DNA of 64,000 bases from Hygrocybe punicea (taxonomy: Eukaryota; Basidiomycota; Agaricomycetes; Agaricales; Hygrophoraceae), in NCBI GenBank assembly GCA_963556145.1, contig OY744463.1, positions 3,286,001 to 3,350,000 of the forward strand, in the 5' to 3' direction. This document shows positions 1 to 12,078 of this stretch, one piece after another. The notes under the pieces were generated by a model. It worked only from the letters and a program-made list of their open reading frames with translations. It was not told where the DNA came from and made no database searches. Position 1 is the stretch's first letter, and the number at the start of each line of letters is the position of its first letter. The position numbers and the translations under genes are program-made.

Positions 1-9
1 TGTCATTCG

Positions 10-1475
10 TCAAGATCCGCTTGCCTTCTCGTTTACGATGTTGTAATCGATTTCATCTTCGATTTCTTTCCCCTCCCTTTTGCCCCTTTTGCCCCATCCC
101 ATTCTCGCCACAATGTATTCCTGGCCAATCACCTCCACTCCCACTCGAAGAGCTTCGGCCACTAAATCCTCAACCCAATCATACTGATCCCAGAATTCCA
201 ACCATTTCCCCGGAACTGCCTGAGTAACGGTGATTTGAGTCAGCTCGTGTGTTGGGTCAGAGAGGTGTAAAATGAATTGAAGATGTGATGGCTTGGATGC
301 GGGCATTTCAGCAGATTCTTCTGGGGAAGCCGGGGGTTCTGAGAGGGCGAGCGTTGTCATGAACGGTTGGACCCGAAGATATATGTGGGAGTATGTGACA
401 GGAGACGAAGGATTGTGTGGTGTTGGGTGTGAGTTGTGCTTAATTAGCTCATCCAAATTGGCCTGTCCAAGTCTTCAGTGCCTAGTAACCGGAAACGAAG
501 GAAAATATTCATTACTTGAGAAAGCTTATAAGCAGCTTGGTAGCTCTCAACAGCATTGAGGTCTCGAGAATGCGGTGAAGTTTCCTTTGGCCGGGACTCT
601 TTGCCACTATTAACTATGAGATCCCCTCCCTCAACTTGTTCCATAATCTGGGATAGAAATGAGAGGAAGAAAAGGTATGTGATTGGATTGCGCATACTCT
701 GGTAAGTGCACGATAGACCAATGTCTCGATGCCATCGTAGCCTCTCATGTCGTGGCTCAACCAAACCTGTATAACCTCATGCTCCGATATTGGGGGAGCC
801 ACGACATTGAGAATGTCCGTCAGAGTGGAAAGTCCCACTCTCTTGAAATCCTGTCCTAATGGAGGTCTTTATCCAAAATTACATTAACACATGATTAGGG
901 GTGTACCAACCAAGTTTGTCCAGCTGAGCAGTCTTGGCATATTCTATTACGCCTTCACCCCACTTTCGCGCTTGTTCGTTTGGCAAGTACTTGACTTGTT
1001 CGTCAACGGCAGACTTGGCTTGTTTCATTGCAGCCGCAGCGCTCGTCCATACAGTTCCCCAGCCCCATCCACCTGTAGCAGATACCTGTGCAGGCTCTTG
1101 CAATTGTTGCGACTCGGTATCCTGTGGGACGGTCGTGGTGGCAGAAGCTTCATACTTGGCGGAAAGAAATGCAGATGACGAAGGGAGAAGGGTCCCTGAG
1201 GCACCCACCCTGACTCTTTCAACGCCTTTCTTGAGCGTTGGAGTACTTGCCCGCGATATTGGACGCTCGAGATGAGAGGTGGTCGTTCTTGTAGGTTCAG
1301 CGCTTTTTTGAGTAATTTCATCAAGAAACGCGAGCACTTCAGCTTCGCCTTCATGACCTGACTGTGTTGCCACTGGCTGAGTTGAACCTGGTGGCGCAGA
1401 GGCGGGGGCGGGGGCCAATGAGTCGAGGTCGTCAAGAAATCGGAGGGCTTCTTCTTGCTTGGATTTAGATGTCAT
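10..1475 (-). CDS. MTC1-like protein (maintenance of telomere capping 1 family)
   Basis: Spliced gene with at least four exons. The first exon (1475 to about 911) encodes MTSKSKQEEALRFLDDLDS, a start typical of the fungal Mtc1 (DUF5427) family, followed by a Ser/Thr/Pro-rich linker and the conserved block around GWGWGTVWTSAAAA and KYLPNEQARKWGEGV. Later exons carry VGLSTLTDILNVVAPPI and SHDMRGYDGIETLVYRALT, also family hallmarks, and the last exon contains LTQITVTQAVPGKWLEFWDQ and ends KASGS. Introns fit GT-AG at about 856-910, about 661-710 and about 457-509. In budding yeast Mtc1 is a cytosolic/early-Golgi associated protein of unclear biochemical role, named from genetic interaction with telomere capping mutants. 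The gene is divergent from the chromodomain gene with only 77 bases between start codons. Family assignment rests on remembered family motifs, not a search. Confidence 0.82.
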
Positions 1476-1552
1476 GGCGAGTAACTCGATGTGCGGGTCA
1501 CACGCCGTAGCAGTGTTGTGAATTGTTTATGTCTAAATTCTAGCCGCTTACA
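1476..1552. promoter_or_regulatory. Short bidirectional promoter between MTC1-like and chromodomain genes
   Basis: Only 77 bases separate the two divergent start codons, so both 5' untranslated regions and both promoters must overlap here or extend into the partner's transcript. No TATA box is obvious. Co-regulation is an inference from spacing alone. Confidence 0.5.
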
Positions 1553-4500
1553 ATGCCAAAGAAAAAACGCAAGAGCGAGAAACGCGAGGTCTTCCATGTT
1601 GGTCAGTTATACCTTTGACGCCTGGTCTCGAACGCGAGCAAACGTAATCCTGCACAGAGGTTATTACAAAGGCAAGAGTCCTCGCGGAGGGGGGAGGATG
1701 GGTATGTCTCCACCTTGCCAGCTGTTACTAAGCTGTAGTCTCTAAAGGAATCCCTCCATTTTCAAAGGAATACTTTGTCAAGGTATGCGTGGCCAGGCAA
1801 ATATATGAAAGTAATCTCTGACTGCTCCAAAGTGGGCTGGATATAGCTCTGATGCAGACAGGTAGCTTCACGTCGTTGCTACGCCTCGTGTTGAGCTTAC
1901 GCATAACCAGTTGGGAACCTTCGGACAATGTCCGCGAATGCAAGCGCTTGTTAAAAAGTTTCTGGACGCATATCGGCGTTGACAACGACGACTACCCTCC
2001 TGGATATCTTGTTGAGGCACGGCCCGACTGGATCGGTAAGTTTTATTGTCATTAACTCATTGGACATCTCCAATTACAAGACTTCAGCCGATGAAAGGAA
2101 GTATTTCGCCAATCAATACAGTCATCAGCAGAAGGAGGAGAAGAGGCAACAGGAAAAAGAAGCAAGACAGGAGAAGAAATTTGTGTGTCCAGATTTCTCT
2201 CTGTTATTGACTATGTTGTTGAGGCGTGAGGAATTTGAAGTTGAATAGGTCCAAGTCTAATGAGACACCAGCTTTTGCTGCTTTTAAAGGAAAACAGAAG
2301 ATGACGACAATTATCATTGTTCGTTTTTTTCGCCGTATCTACTCCATTTTGTTTTATTTCCTTTCACTCGCAGAGTGATTCAGATGAATCTACAGACATT
2401 CCTTTGCAAAAAATCAAGGTCCTACCTCAAAAACGCAAAATCTCCTCTACAAGTGGTGTTCGTACCCTGAGCTCATCTCTCAACTGCTGAATTGATTTGG
2501 CACTGCTCTAGTCTTCCTCGCCACCTCTGTCTATCATTAAACCTCCGCGCAAGGTGCTCAAAACTAGCTCGTCTCTGCCAACAATCTCCGTCAAAGTACA
2601 GTCCTCCTTTGTTGCTGCTAACAGATCTTGTTAATTTCTGACAAGGGCAAGCAAAAGGAACTGCATAAGCCTTCTAACTCTCGGCCAATTCCATCTTCGC
2701 CTACTTCACTCTTCTCTGAAACACCGTCGCCTGACTCGAAGTCTAACCCTCCACTTACTTCCGCAGCAAGTCATGCATTACCCAAGAGTAGTTCGGCAAT
2801 AAAAGGCGTCGGCCTTCCGAAAAGACAAAATGAGCCTCTTGTCAAGCTACTCCCGATGGAAGATGTTGTCACGGGTGGCAGTTCTCTGTCTACCAAGCAA
2901 AGAATCACCCAAGGCTCTATGATCGTTGAAAGACCCAAGCCTAAGGTTCCTGCACCCCCGAGGAGCCTTTCGAACCTAAATTTCCGGAAAACCTCTTCTG
3001 CATCAGACAGTATCAGAGAACCCGAGCCGACGAAAGTGCCTTTTCAAACTGAGCAACTTTATTCACCCGATATACCGAATGCCCAACTTGATATGCCTCA
3101 TTTTTCCACGGGTCTGGTTGAACCTCATCCGATCGCGTCTCCTGAAGGTTTCGTCGAACTGCTTGACTATGATCCCGATCCATTGTCATCATTCAACACA
3201 CCCCGCGAACCAGAGTACGTCATTGTGACTTCCATTCCCCATATTCGTTGTTCTAACCCCCATTGAAGCATCTCCCCCATTATACGTGCTCCACCTCTAC
3301 CTCCAATTCAACCACCCGTCCACGCTCAGCCTGATAACCTCACCCAAACTGATGCATTCTTGAATTCTATTAAACCTCCCGTGTAAGTTTTCATTCTCTT
3401 CTCGCACTCGCATTCCTGGAGGTAATGCTATCAGTTATGAGTCACAACCACCCCGTTCCCTCCAGCCCACAAAGGCAGCCCTTCCGAGGTCAGATCCCGA
3501 CGGTTATAGCTTCCATCGCCGGCATGTCTGATTCGCCTCTGATAGAATACCAAAGAAGTGGAAATGGAATGGAGAACTATTCATCGACGTTGATCAAGAC
3601 AAAGCAGAGAAACTTTGCGAAGTTGTGCTCACTGATGTCACTGACTACCTCCCTGAAGGTCTACGATTGAACATACTCTTTTCTACCATGGACTCAATTC
3701 GATTGGGGAAGCTGCATGATCTTTCTGATCTCGATTTGATCTTAGCAGCCTGTAAACCCGCTCAGCAGGTCGTAAGAGTGGGACCACAGGATGAGAAGGA
3801 CGCAGATGTGCTAAAGGGGCTTGCCAGTCACATGCATGTTCAGCACCAGGTTTGCAGCCTTCCCAAACCGACTGGGTAGCTCCTTGTTCTGACTTCATAG
3901 GGATTACCCAGGTGACATTGATGCCCCTCTTCCAGGACGACTTTTACGTTGCTATATTACTGGTTTTCCCATCCTCCATGAAGGATCTTTGTCATCGGTT
4001 CAAAGTCCACAAAGACATGCAACAAAGTACTCTCATCGCTACTATAATTCCATGGGCAATATCGGTCGCCCAAAAAAAGAAAGAGTGGCGGAAACCCTTT
4101 GACGTGACGAATTTGACGAAAACTACCCATGACATTCTCACTGTTGGTGATAGACGAGATATTCTCCGATTCAATCCCACTTATTGTCGCGCTCTCCGCA
4201 CCCTCAGTTTTCCGAAAAAGCTTCACGAATACATGTCGCTACCAAACAGACCCTATTGTGTTTGGTGCGCTGGCGGCGACGGGACTACGGCTGAGCCTGG
4301 CTTGGAAACAACCTGGCTCATATCGATATTAAACCAGTGCCGAGCAAAGAATCTTGGGCTCAAAGCTGATGTCAGGGTCGTGTTTATACATGTCGGTGCG
4401 ATGAAGACATTGCACAATTTACCGGCGCTTGTGGAAAGACGCAGCAAACGCTCGGAAATCCAATTCTACACTTACGGCACCCACGAAACTGTTGCTCCGG

Positions 4501-5303
4501 AGCGATGGGGGGTACGTGAGATCTTCACGTTAGGTATGTTTTGTCAACTGGCCCGCTGACTGCCTCCTGCTGACTGGTTCAATAGGCGGAATCGTTACGT
4601 TCACCCCTACTGCAATCGTTGACGATCCTGTCGGCGTATACAAGCTGATTGGTCAGCTAGCAAGGCATCCTATGTGGGAGTGCTATGTCCTTCCGTCAGT
4701 TGTCGGGATGGTTTCAAGGCTGGCACACCGCGACGAAGATCCGTTGTCTTTGTTCGACAAGTGAGTGGCTTGCTGTCCATAGCTCTTCGAGGTTTACCTA
4801 TTACGAAGCAGAGGAGAATTTGGCTACGACGATCTTCTTATGCTGATCGAAGACGGGCAGATATCTCTTCTGAAAGCGCCGCATCTGACGCAGGATCCTC
4901 ACGGCGATGATGAAGATCCCACCGATAGTTGGATACGCAATCAACTTAGATTCGCGCCAGCCCAAACACGCGGTATCCTGGGAGAATGCATGAAGGAATG
5001 GGCTGAGTCGTATTCATACCGCCAAGAATCTGAGTGGACCTCCGCTATCGAGACCGAGATATCTAAGGACTTGACCTACATACAGTTACAGCCAATCATG
5101 ATGGACAGATTTCGCCGATTTGTGGTCATCAAAGCACCAAAGGATGACCATATTAACTGGAATCGGGACGGGGTAAGTTTCGTGGTACTGAACATGGTGG
5201 CGTTACTGACCTATGTAAACGCTAGTTTGAGTGGGTGTCGCTCTCGAAATTTAACTTCCCGGATGATTACTTTGCCCAGCCTGAACAAGATGGAGCAAAT
5301 TAG
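1553..5303 (+). CDS. Chromodomain protein with SPOC-like region (Chp1-like architecture)
   Basis: Starts MPKKKRKSEKREVFHV, which includes a basic PKKKRK nuclear localisation-type signal. Small introns split the chromodomain: exon pieces read VEVITKARVLAEGGGW, EYFVKWAGYSSDADS and WEPSDNVRECKRLLKSFW, a textbook chromodomain with the W..Y and WEP signature that binds methylated histone tails. A Ser/Pro-rich disordered region follows (about 2640-3400). A second folded block begins KWNGELFIDVDQDKAEKLC and resembles a SPOC beta-barrel. A large C-terminal block (about 3900-5303) contains DVRVVFIHVGAMKTLHNL and ends FAQPEQDGAN. S. pombe Chp1 has the order chromodomain, RNA-binding and SPOC/PIN regions and tethers RNA-induced silencing to H3K9-methylated DNA. 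A similar heterochromatin role here is inference; a Swi6/HP1-type role is less likely because no chromoshadow domain was seen. The downstream gene starts 100 bases later on the same strand. Exon joints in the middle are approximate. Confidence 0.75.
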
Positions 5304-5403
5304 ATTCTCTCTGTAGTTTGTCTATAGCAAATTTTTCTTGGCCTCAGCTACATGTGATTCCACTTTGGGACGGATTTCAGCTCTTCCTCCTGTTCCTTGA
5401 ACC

Positions 5404-6150
5404 ATGTCTACCATTATTCAAGAGATCATCTCTAACCCTACATACCATGATTACTTGGCAATCCTCAAAGGTGCTCGGAGTGGGTTCGTTTATGGCGTGA
5501 AAATTAGATTCCCTCATGCCCTCATCATGGGAATTCTGTTCGGGCGTGGAGAGTGAGTTCACATCTTTGTTTCTCTGAGTTGAGGGGACCAAATAAATTA
5601 CAGCTGGCAATCCCGTCTCCGTGTCATTTTGCGAGCAACCAGGCAGCACGCCTTCAGTCTTGCAAAATTCGTCACCCTTTACAAAACTTTCTTGTTGATC
5701 CAGAGGAGGGCGAATGGTGGGAAGGAACGGAATGCTGATACATTCGTCGCTGGTCTGCTCGGAGGATATCTTGCATTTGGTGATCGGACAGCGGTTAATG
5801 AACAGGTACGTGTTGAAGTTGGGTTTATCAACCGTCAAGACTTAAATTGTCCATGCCAGATCGTACTGTACGTAGTCTCGCGGGTGGTAGCATCATTCAT
5901 TCCTCGCGCTGGCTCCCCGTATTCCACGTCACCCAACCCGGCCTCTGTGGTAAGCGGTGCTGGCAAACCCATCCCTCCCGATTCGCGCTATTTCTCGTTG
6001 TTCGCTGCTGTAACGTGGGGCGCCGTCATGTGGCTATTCCAGCACCGAGAGCGTACTCTTCAGACAGGGATGTTCAATTCCATGGTATACTTGTACCGTG
6101 ACTCAGAGGTGTGGAAGGATATTCGGACTTTATTATGGCACAACACTTGA
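5404..6150 (+). CDS. Peroxisomal membrane protein 4 homologue (PXMP4/PMP24, Tim17 superfamily)
   Basis: Begins MSTIIQEIISNPTYHDYLAI and continues ILKGARSGFVYGVKIRFPHA, the characteristic N-terminal signature of PXMP4/PMP24. After an intron near 5550-5625 it continues with RATRQHAFSLAKFVTLYKTF and then FVAGLLGGYLAFGDRTAVNEQ, the glycine-rich helix pair of the Tim17/Tim22/PMP24 superfamily. A further intron near 5804-5860 precedes IVLYVVSRVVASFIPRAGSP and the end SEVWKDIRTLLWHNT. PXMP4 is an integral peroxisomal membrane protein of uncertain transport role; multiple hydrophobic helices are visible. The gene converges on the BTB gene with 75 bases between stop codons. Identification is strong on motif pattern. 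Confidence 0.88.
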
Positions 6151-6225
6151 GCCGGGTCTCGGTGATACACGCATACGACATTAGATACCGTCTCCCCATA
6201 CCATGTGGAACGTTTTAAACACTGT

Positions 6226-7253
6226 TCAAGTGTCGGAAGCTCCTTGCAGTTGGTCTAACGTTTTTGGAATACGTCGACATTTGTACTATGTAAAGTGTGG
6301 GACTTCGGTGAAGCAGATCGATTTGGAACTTACCGCAAGCATCTCGATGGCCGCTGTGCAAGCTTTATAACATGTCTTGCATGATCGTATGCTTGCCGAC
6401 ACAACGGACATTTCATAGGCAACATCGGTTCCTGTGTTGGTTCGTTCGTTCAATGACCTACAGCGATTCTGAATACATCCTACCTGCTTCAATCTTGTGA
6501 GCCAAGCCCCTCTGGGCGAGCTCCCAGACGGAGAGGGTCTTCTCCTTGTGCGAGGCGCACACCCCGTATCCGTGAGGGAAGATCTCTTCTGCAAGGACGG
6601 CCTCGCGCAGTCGCTTTATCCGGAAATCGTGCAAGAGCACCAGCCTATGGTATGCCTCCGCGTTGGGGATAACTTTGACGTCGTCAACAGTGTAGGAGGC
6701 CAGTGGCGGATGTAACAAGTATTTGCTCGACTGGACAGCAATATCGTTCAGGCCGTGCTGCGTTGCGAAGCCGTATACCTGGAGGGGGTATACTGGGGCA
6801 TTCGCGAGCAGGTGGGAGCGCAAGGAACTGATGATGGAGTCCGAAAGCAAATACTTGTCTCCCAGCGTGAAGAACAGTGGAAGGAGGGGGAGAGGGATGA
6901 CGGAGCTAGTATCGTACTTTTGAACACGGATCTGTGTCTCGAATTTCTCCAGATCTTTGGGAGCCGAAAGCAACACCGGTGGGGATGGAGGTGTATGCAA
7001 GAGACGAAGCAAAGCCGTCAACGTTTCGGCCGGTTCATTAAGGTCGAGGCTTTTCTCGTCGGACTCGGAGTCATCATGCATGACGAAGCCCAGCTCACAG
7101 CACGAGAACATGTCGCCTAGTTGTAAACGATATAAACAAAAGTCCCAGAAGGTCAATGAGTATACGTACGAAAAACTTCGCTACGGTTCAGCGACGAACG
7201 CTGAACGCCGTACTGGATATCATCAGGGACGGACCGCACCCAGAAATCGGGAT
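6226..7253 (-). CDS. BTB/POZ domain protein
   Basis: The exon from 7253 begins DPDFWVRSVPDDIQYGVQRS, then SLNRSEVF, the beta-strand and helix that open a BTB/POZ domain. After an intron near 7117-7165 it continues DMFSCCELGFVMHDD, a P/DEP-rich loop and a long helical run including FFTLGDKYLLSDSIISSL, as in the many Agaricomycete single-BTB proteins. Two C-terminal introns are inferred: exon TDVAYEMSVVSASIRSCK, then YKCRRIPKTLDQLQGASDT and a stop at 6226-6228. The first coding exon with the initiator ATG lies upstream of 7253 and was not resolved (candidates around 7320-7430). BTB domains dimerise and often recruit cullin-3 ubiquitin ligase or repress transcription; which applies here is unknown. 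Confidence 0.75.
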
Positions 7254-7730
7254 CTTCACAGTGAAAAATGGTCCAAGTCATTACCACAGCTTGTCAGATT
7301 GCGGCAGGAAACTAATGGTATCTTATAGATTGACAAACAAGGCGTGGTGTCGACGTGTTGCATTCTGGCAGACAGCGTTATCAAAGTTATTTGACTCCAA
7401 AACGCAGCATGCGCAGTACCTCTCATCTTCGCAGCTGCGGACATCACAGTAAAGGTATTTTCGAAGACTGCAATATATCACTGTAAGTTGGAGGGCAGGG
7501 GTAAAAACTGTTTCCTTCGTGCGATACATAGGACACCTAGGGAAGACGGGCATACGGAAATAAGAGAAGAGAAAATGATGAGTTGACGAACAGATGGGGA
7601 GAGCGGAAACAGAGTCAGGGAAGAATTCCGAGGAGTACACCAGAGCATAGGAAGAAAAGAAGGGACGGAGGGTATCATCAGATGGAGGTAAAAAGGAGTC
7701 TAAATAGCCAGCAATCCTGGTAAAGGTCCC

Positions 7731-8597
7731 CTACATGATAATGCACTTCCGAGGTTTCCTTTCATCTCGCTGTGATCTGATGGTACCTACTGGGCCAGGT
7801 TCTATGTTTCGTGTTTGTCGTAAAGCGCGAACGAGATTCATGAAGAGAAGTTGGACGTTTTGCGCGGTTTTAGCGGATGTTTCAATAAATTCGCAGCCGA
7901 AATTTCGTGCTAGCGCAGCCCCTTCTTCTCTTGAAACCTCCCTTTCGTAGGTTTTGTCGGCTTTGTTGCCAACGAGCATGAAGATCGGTTTTTGCCTTTT
8001 CACCCGCATCATGGATTGACGAAAGACTTCGAGGCGATCGAATGTTGACCGCGATGCAATGGAGTACACAAGGATGAATCCCTGGCCCTCGCTATCAAGG
8101 AGTGAGAAGGATGGTATGCGTTTGAAAGCCAAGTTTACTCACCGTACCCACTGGTCGCGAAGTGTGGCGTATTCCTCTGGCATCCGACATGTCAGAATCA
8201 CCGACGGTATTTTATGGGATCACTAACCCTGTCCGGCAGTATCGATCACTTCCACAAAGCACATGCGATTGTCGACGACGAGTTGTTTTCGGTAAGCGTC
8301 TTCTATTGTCGGGTCGTAAGTCTATTGTCAAGTTACGTAATTCAGCAAGCGTCTACTTGAAGCTGACTCGGGTCCCACCTCTGAATGTCGGGGCGAAATG
8401 ATTAGGACATGGTGAGGCCTGCATTATCGGATAGAAGAGGGGCGGATTGGCTCACCAACAAAACAATTGAGGGTAAACTTGGGGGCAGTCATTCACCTCG
8501 GGCGTAGAAGGCGGCAAGAATGGAAGCTCACCTGGACTGCCAAAGCAGTTTTACCTACACCGCCATCACCAAGAACAGCTACCCTCCAATTGTCCAT
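7731..8597 (-). CDS. Ras-family small GTPase
   Basis: Spliced gene starting [20 protein letters not shown] at 8597. G1 is GDGGVGKT (P-loop); the effector segment reads [19 protein letters not shown], switch II DTAGQ then [13 protein letters not shown]4 is NKAD and G5 is ETSAK. The C-terminus is basic and ends in the CAAX box CIIM, so the protein should be prenylated and membrane attached. Introns with GT-AG ends break the gene after the P-loop, before DPTIED, after DTAGQ and before [11 protein letters not shown]. The P-loop has Asp where canonical Ras has Ala next to Gly12, so it is Ras-like rather than the orthologue of human H-Ras; it could belong to the Rap/Rsr1 or Ras2 group, which the sequence alone does not settle. 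Likely role is plasma-membrane signalling in growth or morphogenesis. Confidence 0.9.
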
Positions 8598-11009
8598 TTC
8601 TGGGGAGGCGTGAGCGATTGTACTGCAGTGAACACAAGGGGCTGGTACCTCAGAAAAGGCAGCGAGAGTGTGAAAAAGAAAGGGAGGCAGAATGCTGGCG
8701 GGTTGGCAGCTATCGTAAGGTAGAAGCCTAAAGGCAAGCGAAAAGGATGGGGAGCGTTTGGAGAATAGGGGGAGTTGTTGATAAGGGAGAAAGGCGAGGT
8801 AAGAAGAAAGGACTCCGGGGTCGTCGTGCAAGTTCGTGGAGAGGTCGTTAAAGAAAGATTGGGAGGGCCTAGGGGAATATGGCAGTGAGCCAACAACGAT
8901 GGTCTTGGTTCGCAGGGTGAAGCGGGTCGTCCCGTCTGTCCCTTACAGCTTCCACGTGCCATTTCCATTTCCATTTTTTTTTCCCCACAATTCATTTCAG
9001 TTTCGGGGCCATTTGTTCAATTGACGGTTTTATTTTACCCGGAATCAGACACAAAGCCACGGACTTTTCCGACACCCGCCTCCATCTTCATCGCCCAAGT
9101 CAACAAGCATCCTTGTTGCCCGAACAATATAGACTTACGGGGACCCTCGGAGCCCCTGAATCTGCTGACTCGTCCGCCAAAATGTTTATTTTCAGTCATC
9201 ACGGGACGGGCCAGAGAAGTGTGCTATTTACAGATGCTTTGCAAACCTGACACTGACACTTGGGTTCAAAGGAGGTAGCGACGGCTGTGCGTGTTGTCAC
9301 GCCGTAGGAATGCATCAGTTCATGGAGCCTTGGAACTGAGATGAGTTTTAATTAACTCGGCGTTGGTTGCACAACGTTAATCCAGGGAAACAGCCCCAAA
9401 TGGACCGATCTGGGCACAACTGTCATGGGGCGAGGATTATACACCAAAGTCTCGGGGATGATCGAAGACCAGTGTCTAATGGGGGTAATTTCTTTCACCT
9501 CCTCCTTGCCGTGAGCTTATTTCTTATTTTACTGAGGTTTCCTGCCACCTCACATTGGAAATGGTCCACGTGATGGCTGGTCCCGCGAATGTCTTTGCCG
9601 ATTTGCGGATTTTGCGAGTTCGATTTGGAACCCAGTGAGAAATCGGAGTCAGTACTCAGGCGCCGTTCCGCAGAGCATTCCATCCAGTTGCCAGATAAAT
9701 ACTCCCATCGATAACAACTGGCTGATGAAAACCCTACCTTACGTGTTTTTTTTCGAGTGCAGTTCCGCGTTTGCCGCTGTGGGGCACAAATTTCCCAAAT
9801 CCGGTCCAAAATATCCGAGTCAAACATATCCAAGAATGGAAAAATGAAGGATAAACTTTTCAGGACACTTGGCAGAAACATTTGAAAACCGCTTGCTCAA
9901 TAAATTCAAATTCAAATTGGATAGGTTTGTCGCGACATTTCGCGGTATCCTTTTGACAACGTTTCGAAAGACCCAGGATGAACAATCCTGTGCAAGTCTG
10001 ACGCCGCTCGGAGTGCAGAGAGAATCCACCTCTAAAATCTCAATCAGCCTATCGACGACCTTATCCAATGTAATGCTTTTCGCCCGCATCAGAAGCAACT
10101 TATATCACCATTGTTCCCGTTATTCATATTCTGGATGAGTGGTTTTACCGTTTCGCATTGTGCACCATCGAATGCGATCTGTGAAATCGATACTGTAACC
10201 GAGGACCACTACTGACTGAGGCCGTCATCAAACATTAGGCTCGAGTCGTATTTCACATGGATGGCAATTCGACCGTCGAGGCTGTACCAGAAATTCCATG
10301 GTCACGTCGCAGGCAGGATTAAATTTTGAATGATGACGACCCTAGGATCTTGACCTTATCAGTGGGTCCCTTCCTGTCATATGCAGCGCTGAGATTGTCC
10401 GAAGTTCTTGTACGCGGCAGTTACTCGGTAAAAGTCTGGACTTTTCTGGTGAGTTATTTGCTTCCATCCCGGGAACCCAAACACATGAATGATCAAAGCT
10501 CTCCAAACGGCTTCCATGGTGTCCAACGCACGCTGCCCTTGACATGCTTGACAATCATATTCACGGTCACTCAGAACTTTGGTTTTCTCGCAACCCAAAT
10601 ACTTCGTACCTTGGGCACCTTAACATAGTTCCTAATTCGTGTGGTAGTATCTGCAAGATTGATCCGACAAAAGCAAGCATTTCCGATGGGTGGATTTGCG
10701 GCCACCACAAATTTACTTTCATTCCAGTGAAAATATATCAGACTTCTAGCTCATGTCGGCAGGTAACTTTTCCTTCAAATGCCTGGTGGGTTATTATTTC
10801 TTTATCCGTCGAGGGTACATTACAACGCACATGTGTCAAGTTCCCAATATTCACGATTACTGGATTCCCGTATCTCCAAACTAAAGGCCGGGGAAATAAA
10901 ATTGGCGGAGGATTCAGTCGCTTTGATTTGCATCCGTCTCACTTCTTTCCAAGAGAAAACGAACTCGTGAATGCGATGATTCAATATTCAATATTCAAGC
11001 CGTATCGTT
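8598..11009. other. Long intergenic stretch without a recognised gene
   Basis: About 2.4 kb between the Ras gene and the small gene at 11.35 kb. The first ~400 bases are pyrimidine-rich on the minus strand and are probably the Ras leader and promoter. Minus-strand open stretches at 9820-10098 (contains SITLDKVVDRLIEILEVDSL) and 9495-9881, and around 10342-10598, show no family I recognise and no clear splice pattern joining them. They could be a decayed gene. No terminal repeats or microsatellites were seen. Confidence 0.4.
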
Positions 11010-11349
11010 CTATGGTATAGTATAAAAAACACTTCTCTGCTCGGTAATGGTTGAAATTCTACTCGCAACAGTCAACAGAAATTTGCGTGTACCGAAATGA
11101 CAATAAGAAATGTGCCATGTGCACGGGAAGCTTTGGAGGCCTATCAATGTCATGAGGATCAAGGGGCAAAGACAGGTATGTTCGGCCCAAACCTGGCGTA
11201 GTGAAACAAATGCAATACAGTGCCAAGTTGGAGTCGATATAATAATATTCCAGAGGCGACGGAGGGAGGAGGGAGTGTGCTGATGTCTAGTGTGCGAAGA
11301 AAAAAAAGGGCAGCAATGATAGCGGTCCCCAGGCGCAGTCGCCCCATCA

Positions 11350-11715
11350 TTAGTCCTGCCTGCTGAATTCGGCCTGTGTGAGGTTGAGAACAAACGTTCC
11401 TTCGTGATTTTTGGGTGGTTGAATCAGCTTGACCGGCTTTTTCCTGCTCGAAATTGCAGATCCCGAAACAAGGAGGGACTGTGGGAATGCATGGGATATC
11501 GTCGGAAATGGGCGAAGAGGTCTTGACGACGGGAAGGAGACGATTCGTTTTGATGCGGTTCGTTGAGTCGCAGTAGAAACGTGGTGGTTTGCGGACGCGA
11601 GGGGAGACGAGATAAAAGGTGTAGGAGTAAATGGGTGCTGGGCAGACAGAGTGATAGTGGCTAATAATACTGTGAGCTTACGGTGACAAAGGTGGTGAGT
11701 CGGTGACTTACCCAT
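11350..11715 (-). CDS. Small hypothetical protein, possibly exported
   Basis: An ATG at 11715 is followed after one extra base by a clean GTAAGT donor; an acceptor about 44 bases on gives the reading MVLLATITLSAQHPFTPTPF and then a Ser/Pro/Lys-rich basic stretch, ending EGTFVLNLTQAEFSRQD with TAA at 11350. That is about 105 residues with a hydrophobic N-terminus compatible with a signal or mitochondrial leader. The unspliced reading also stays open, so the intron is a choice, not a proof. No family recognised. Upstream bases 11716-12078 probably hold its promoter and the Yippee 3' end. Confidence 0.4.
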   Translation of the reverse strand: MGKSPTHHLCHRKLTVLLATITLSAQHPFTPTPFISSPLASANHHVSTATQRTASKRIVSFPSSRPLRPFPTISHAFPQSLLVSGSAISSRKKPVKLIQPPKNHEGTFVLNLTQAEFSRQD

Positions 11716-12078
11716 TGGCGACTATATTGAGAGGGAGTTGAAAGGAGAGTGGCTAATCAGCACGATCTGGAGAATGATATATTATATACTGGTTCATTGT
11801 CGTTGGGGATGTTCGTCTGGGGTCGGCTGCGCTCAGTGAGAAATCCCCATCGTTCGGGCTACAAATACAACCAAATACAAGTTGGTTCCCCAAAATAATA
11901 CAATATCATGATTTATTCGAATATTAAACTCTAGTATGATTACATGGCTCGAAGTTTAATCGCAGAACTGTGGTGGTGATGGTGGTGTCCACATGGCCAT
12001 GACGGTTTTACTTTGGGGCATGGAAAGTCTACCGATGCGGGAAAGTGAACGAGCGGGCGTGGTCAGTATGATACGGGG

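Noticed and set aside
9820..10098. Gene on the minus strand around SITLDKVVDRLIEIL
   Set aside because: No recognised family and no consistent exon chain with neighbouring open stretches.
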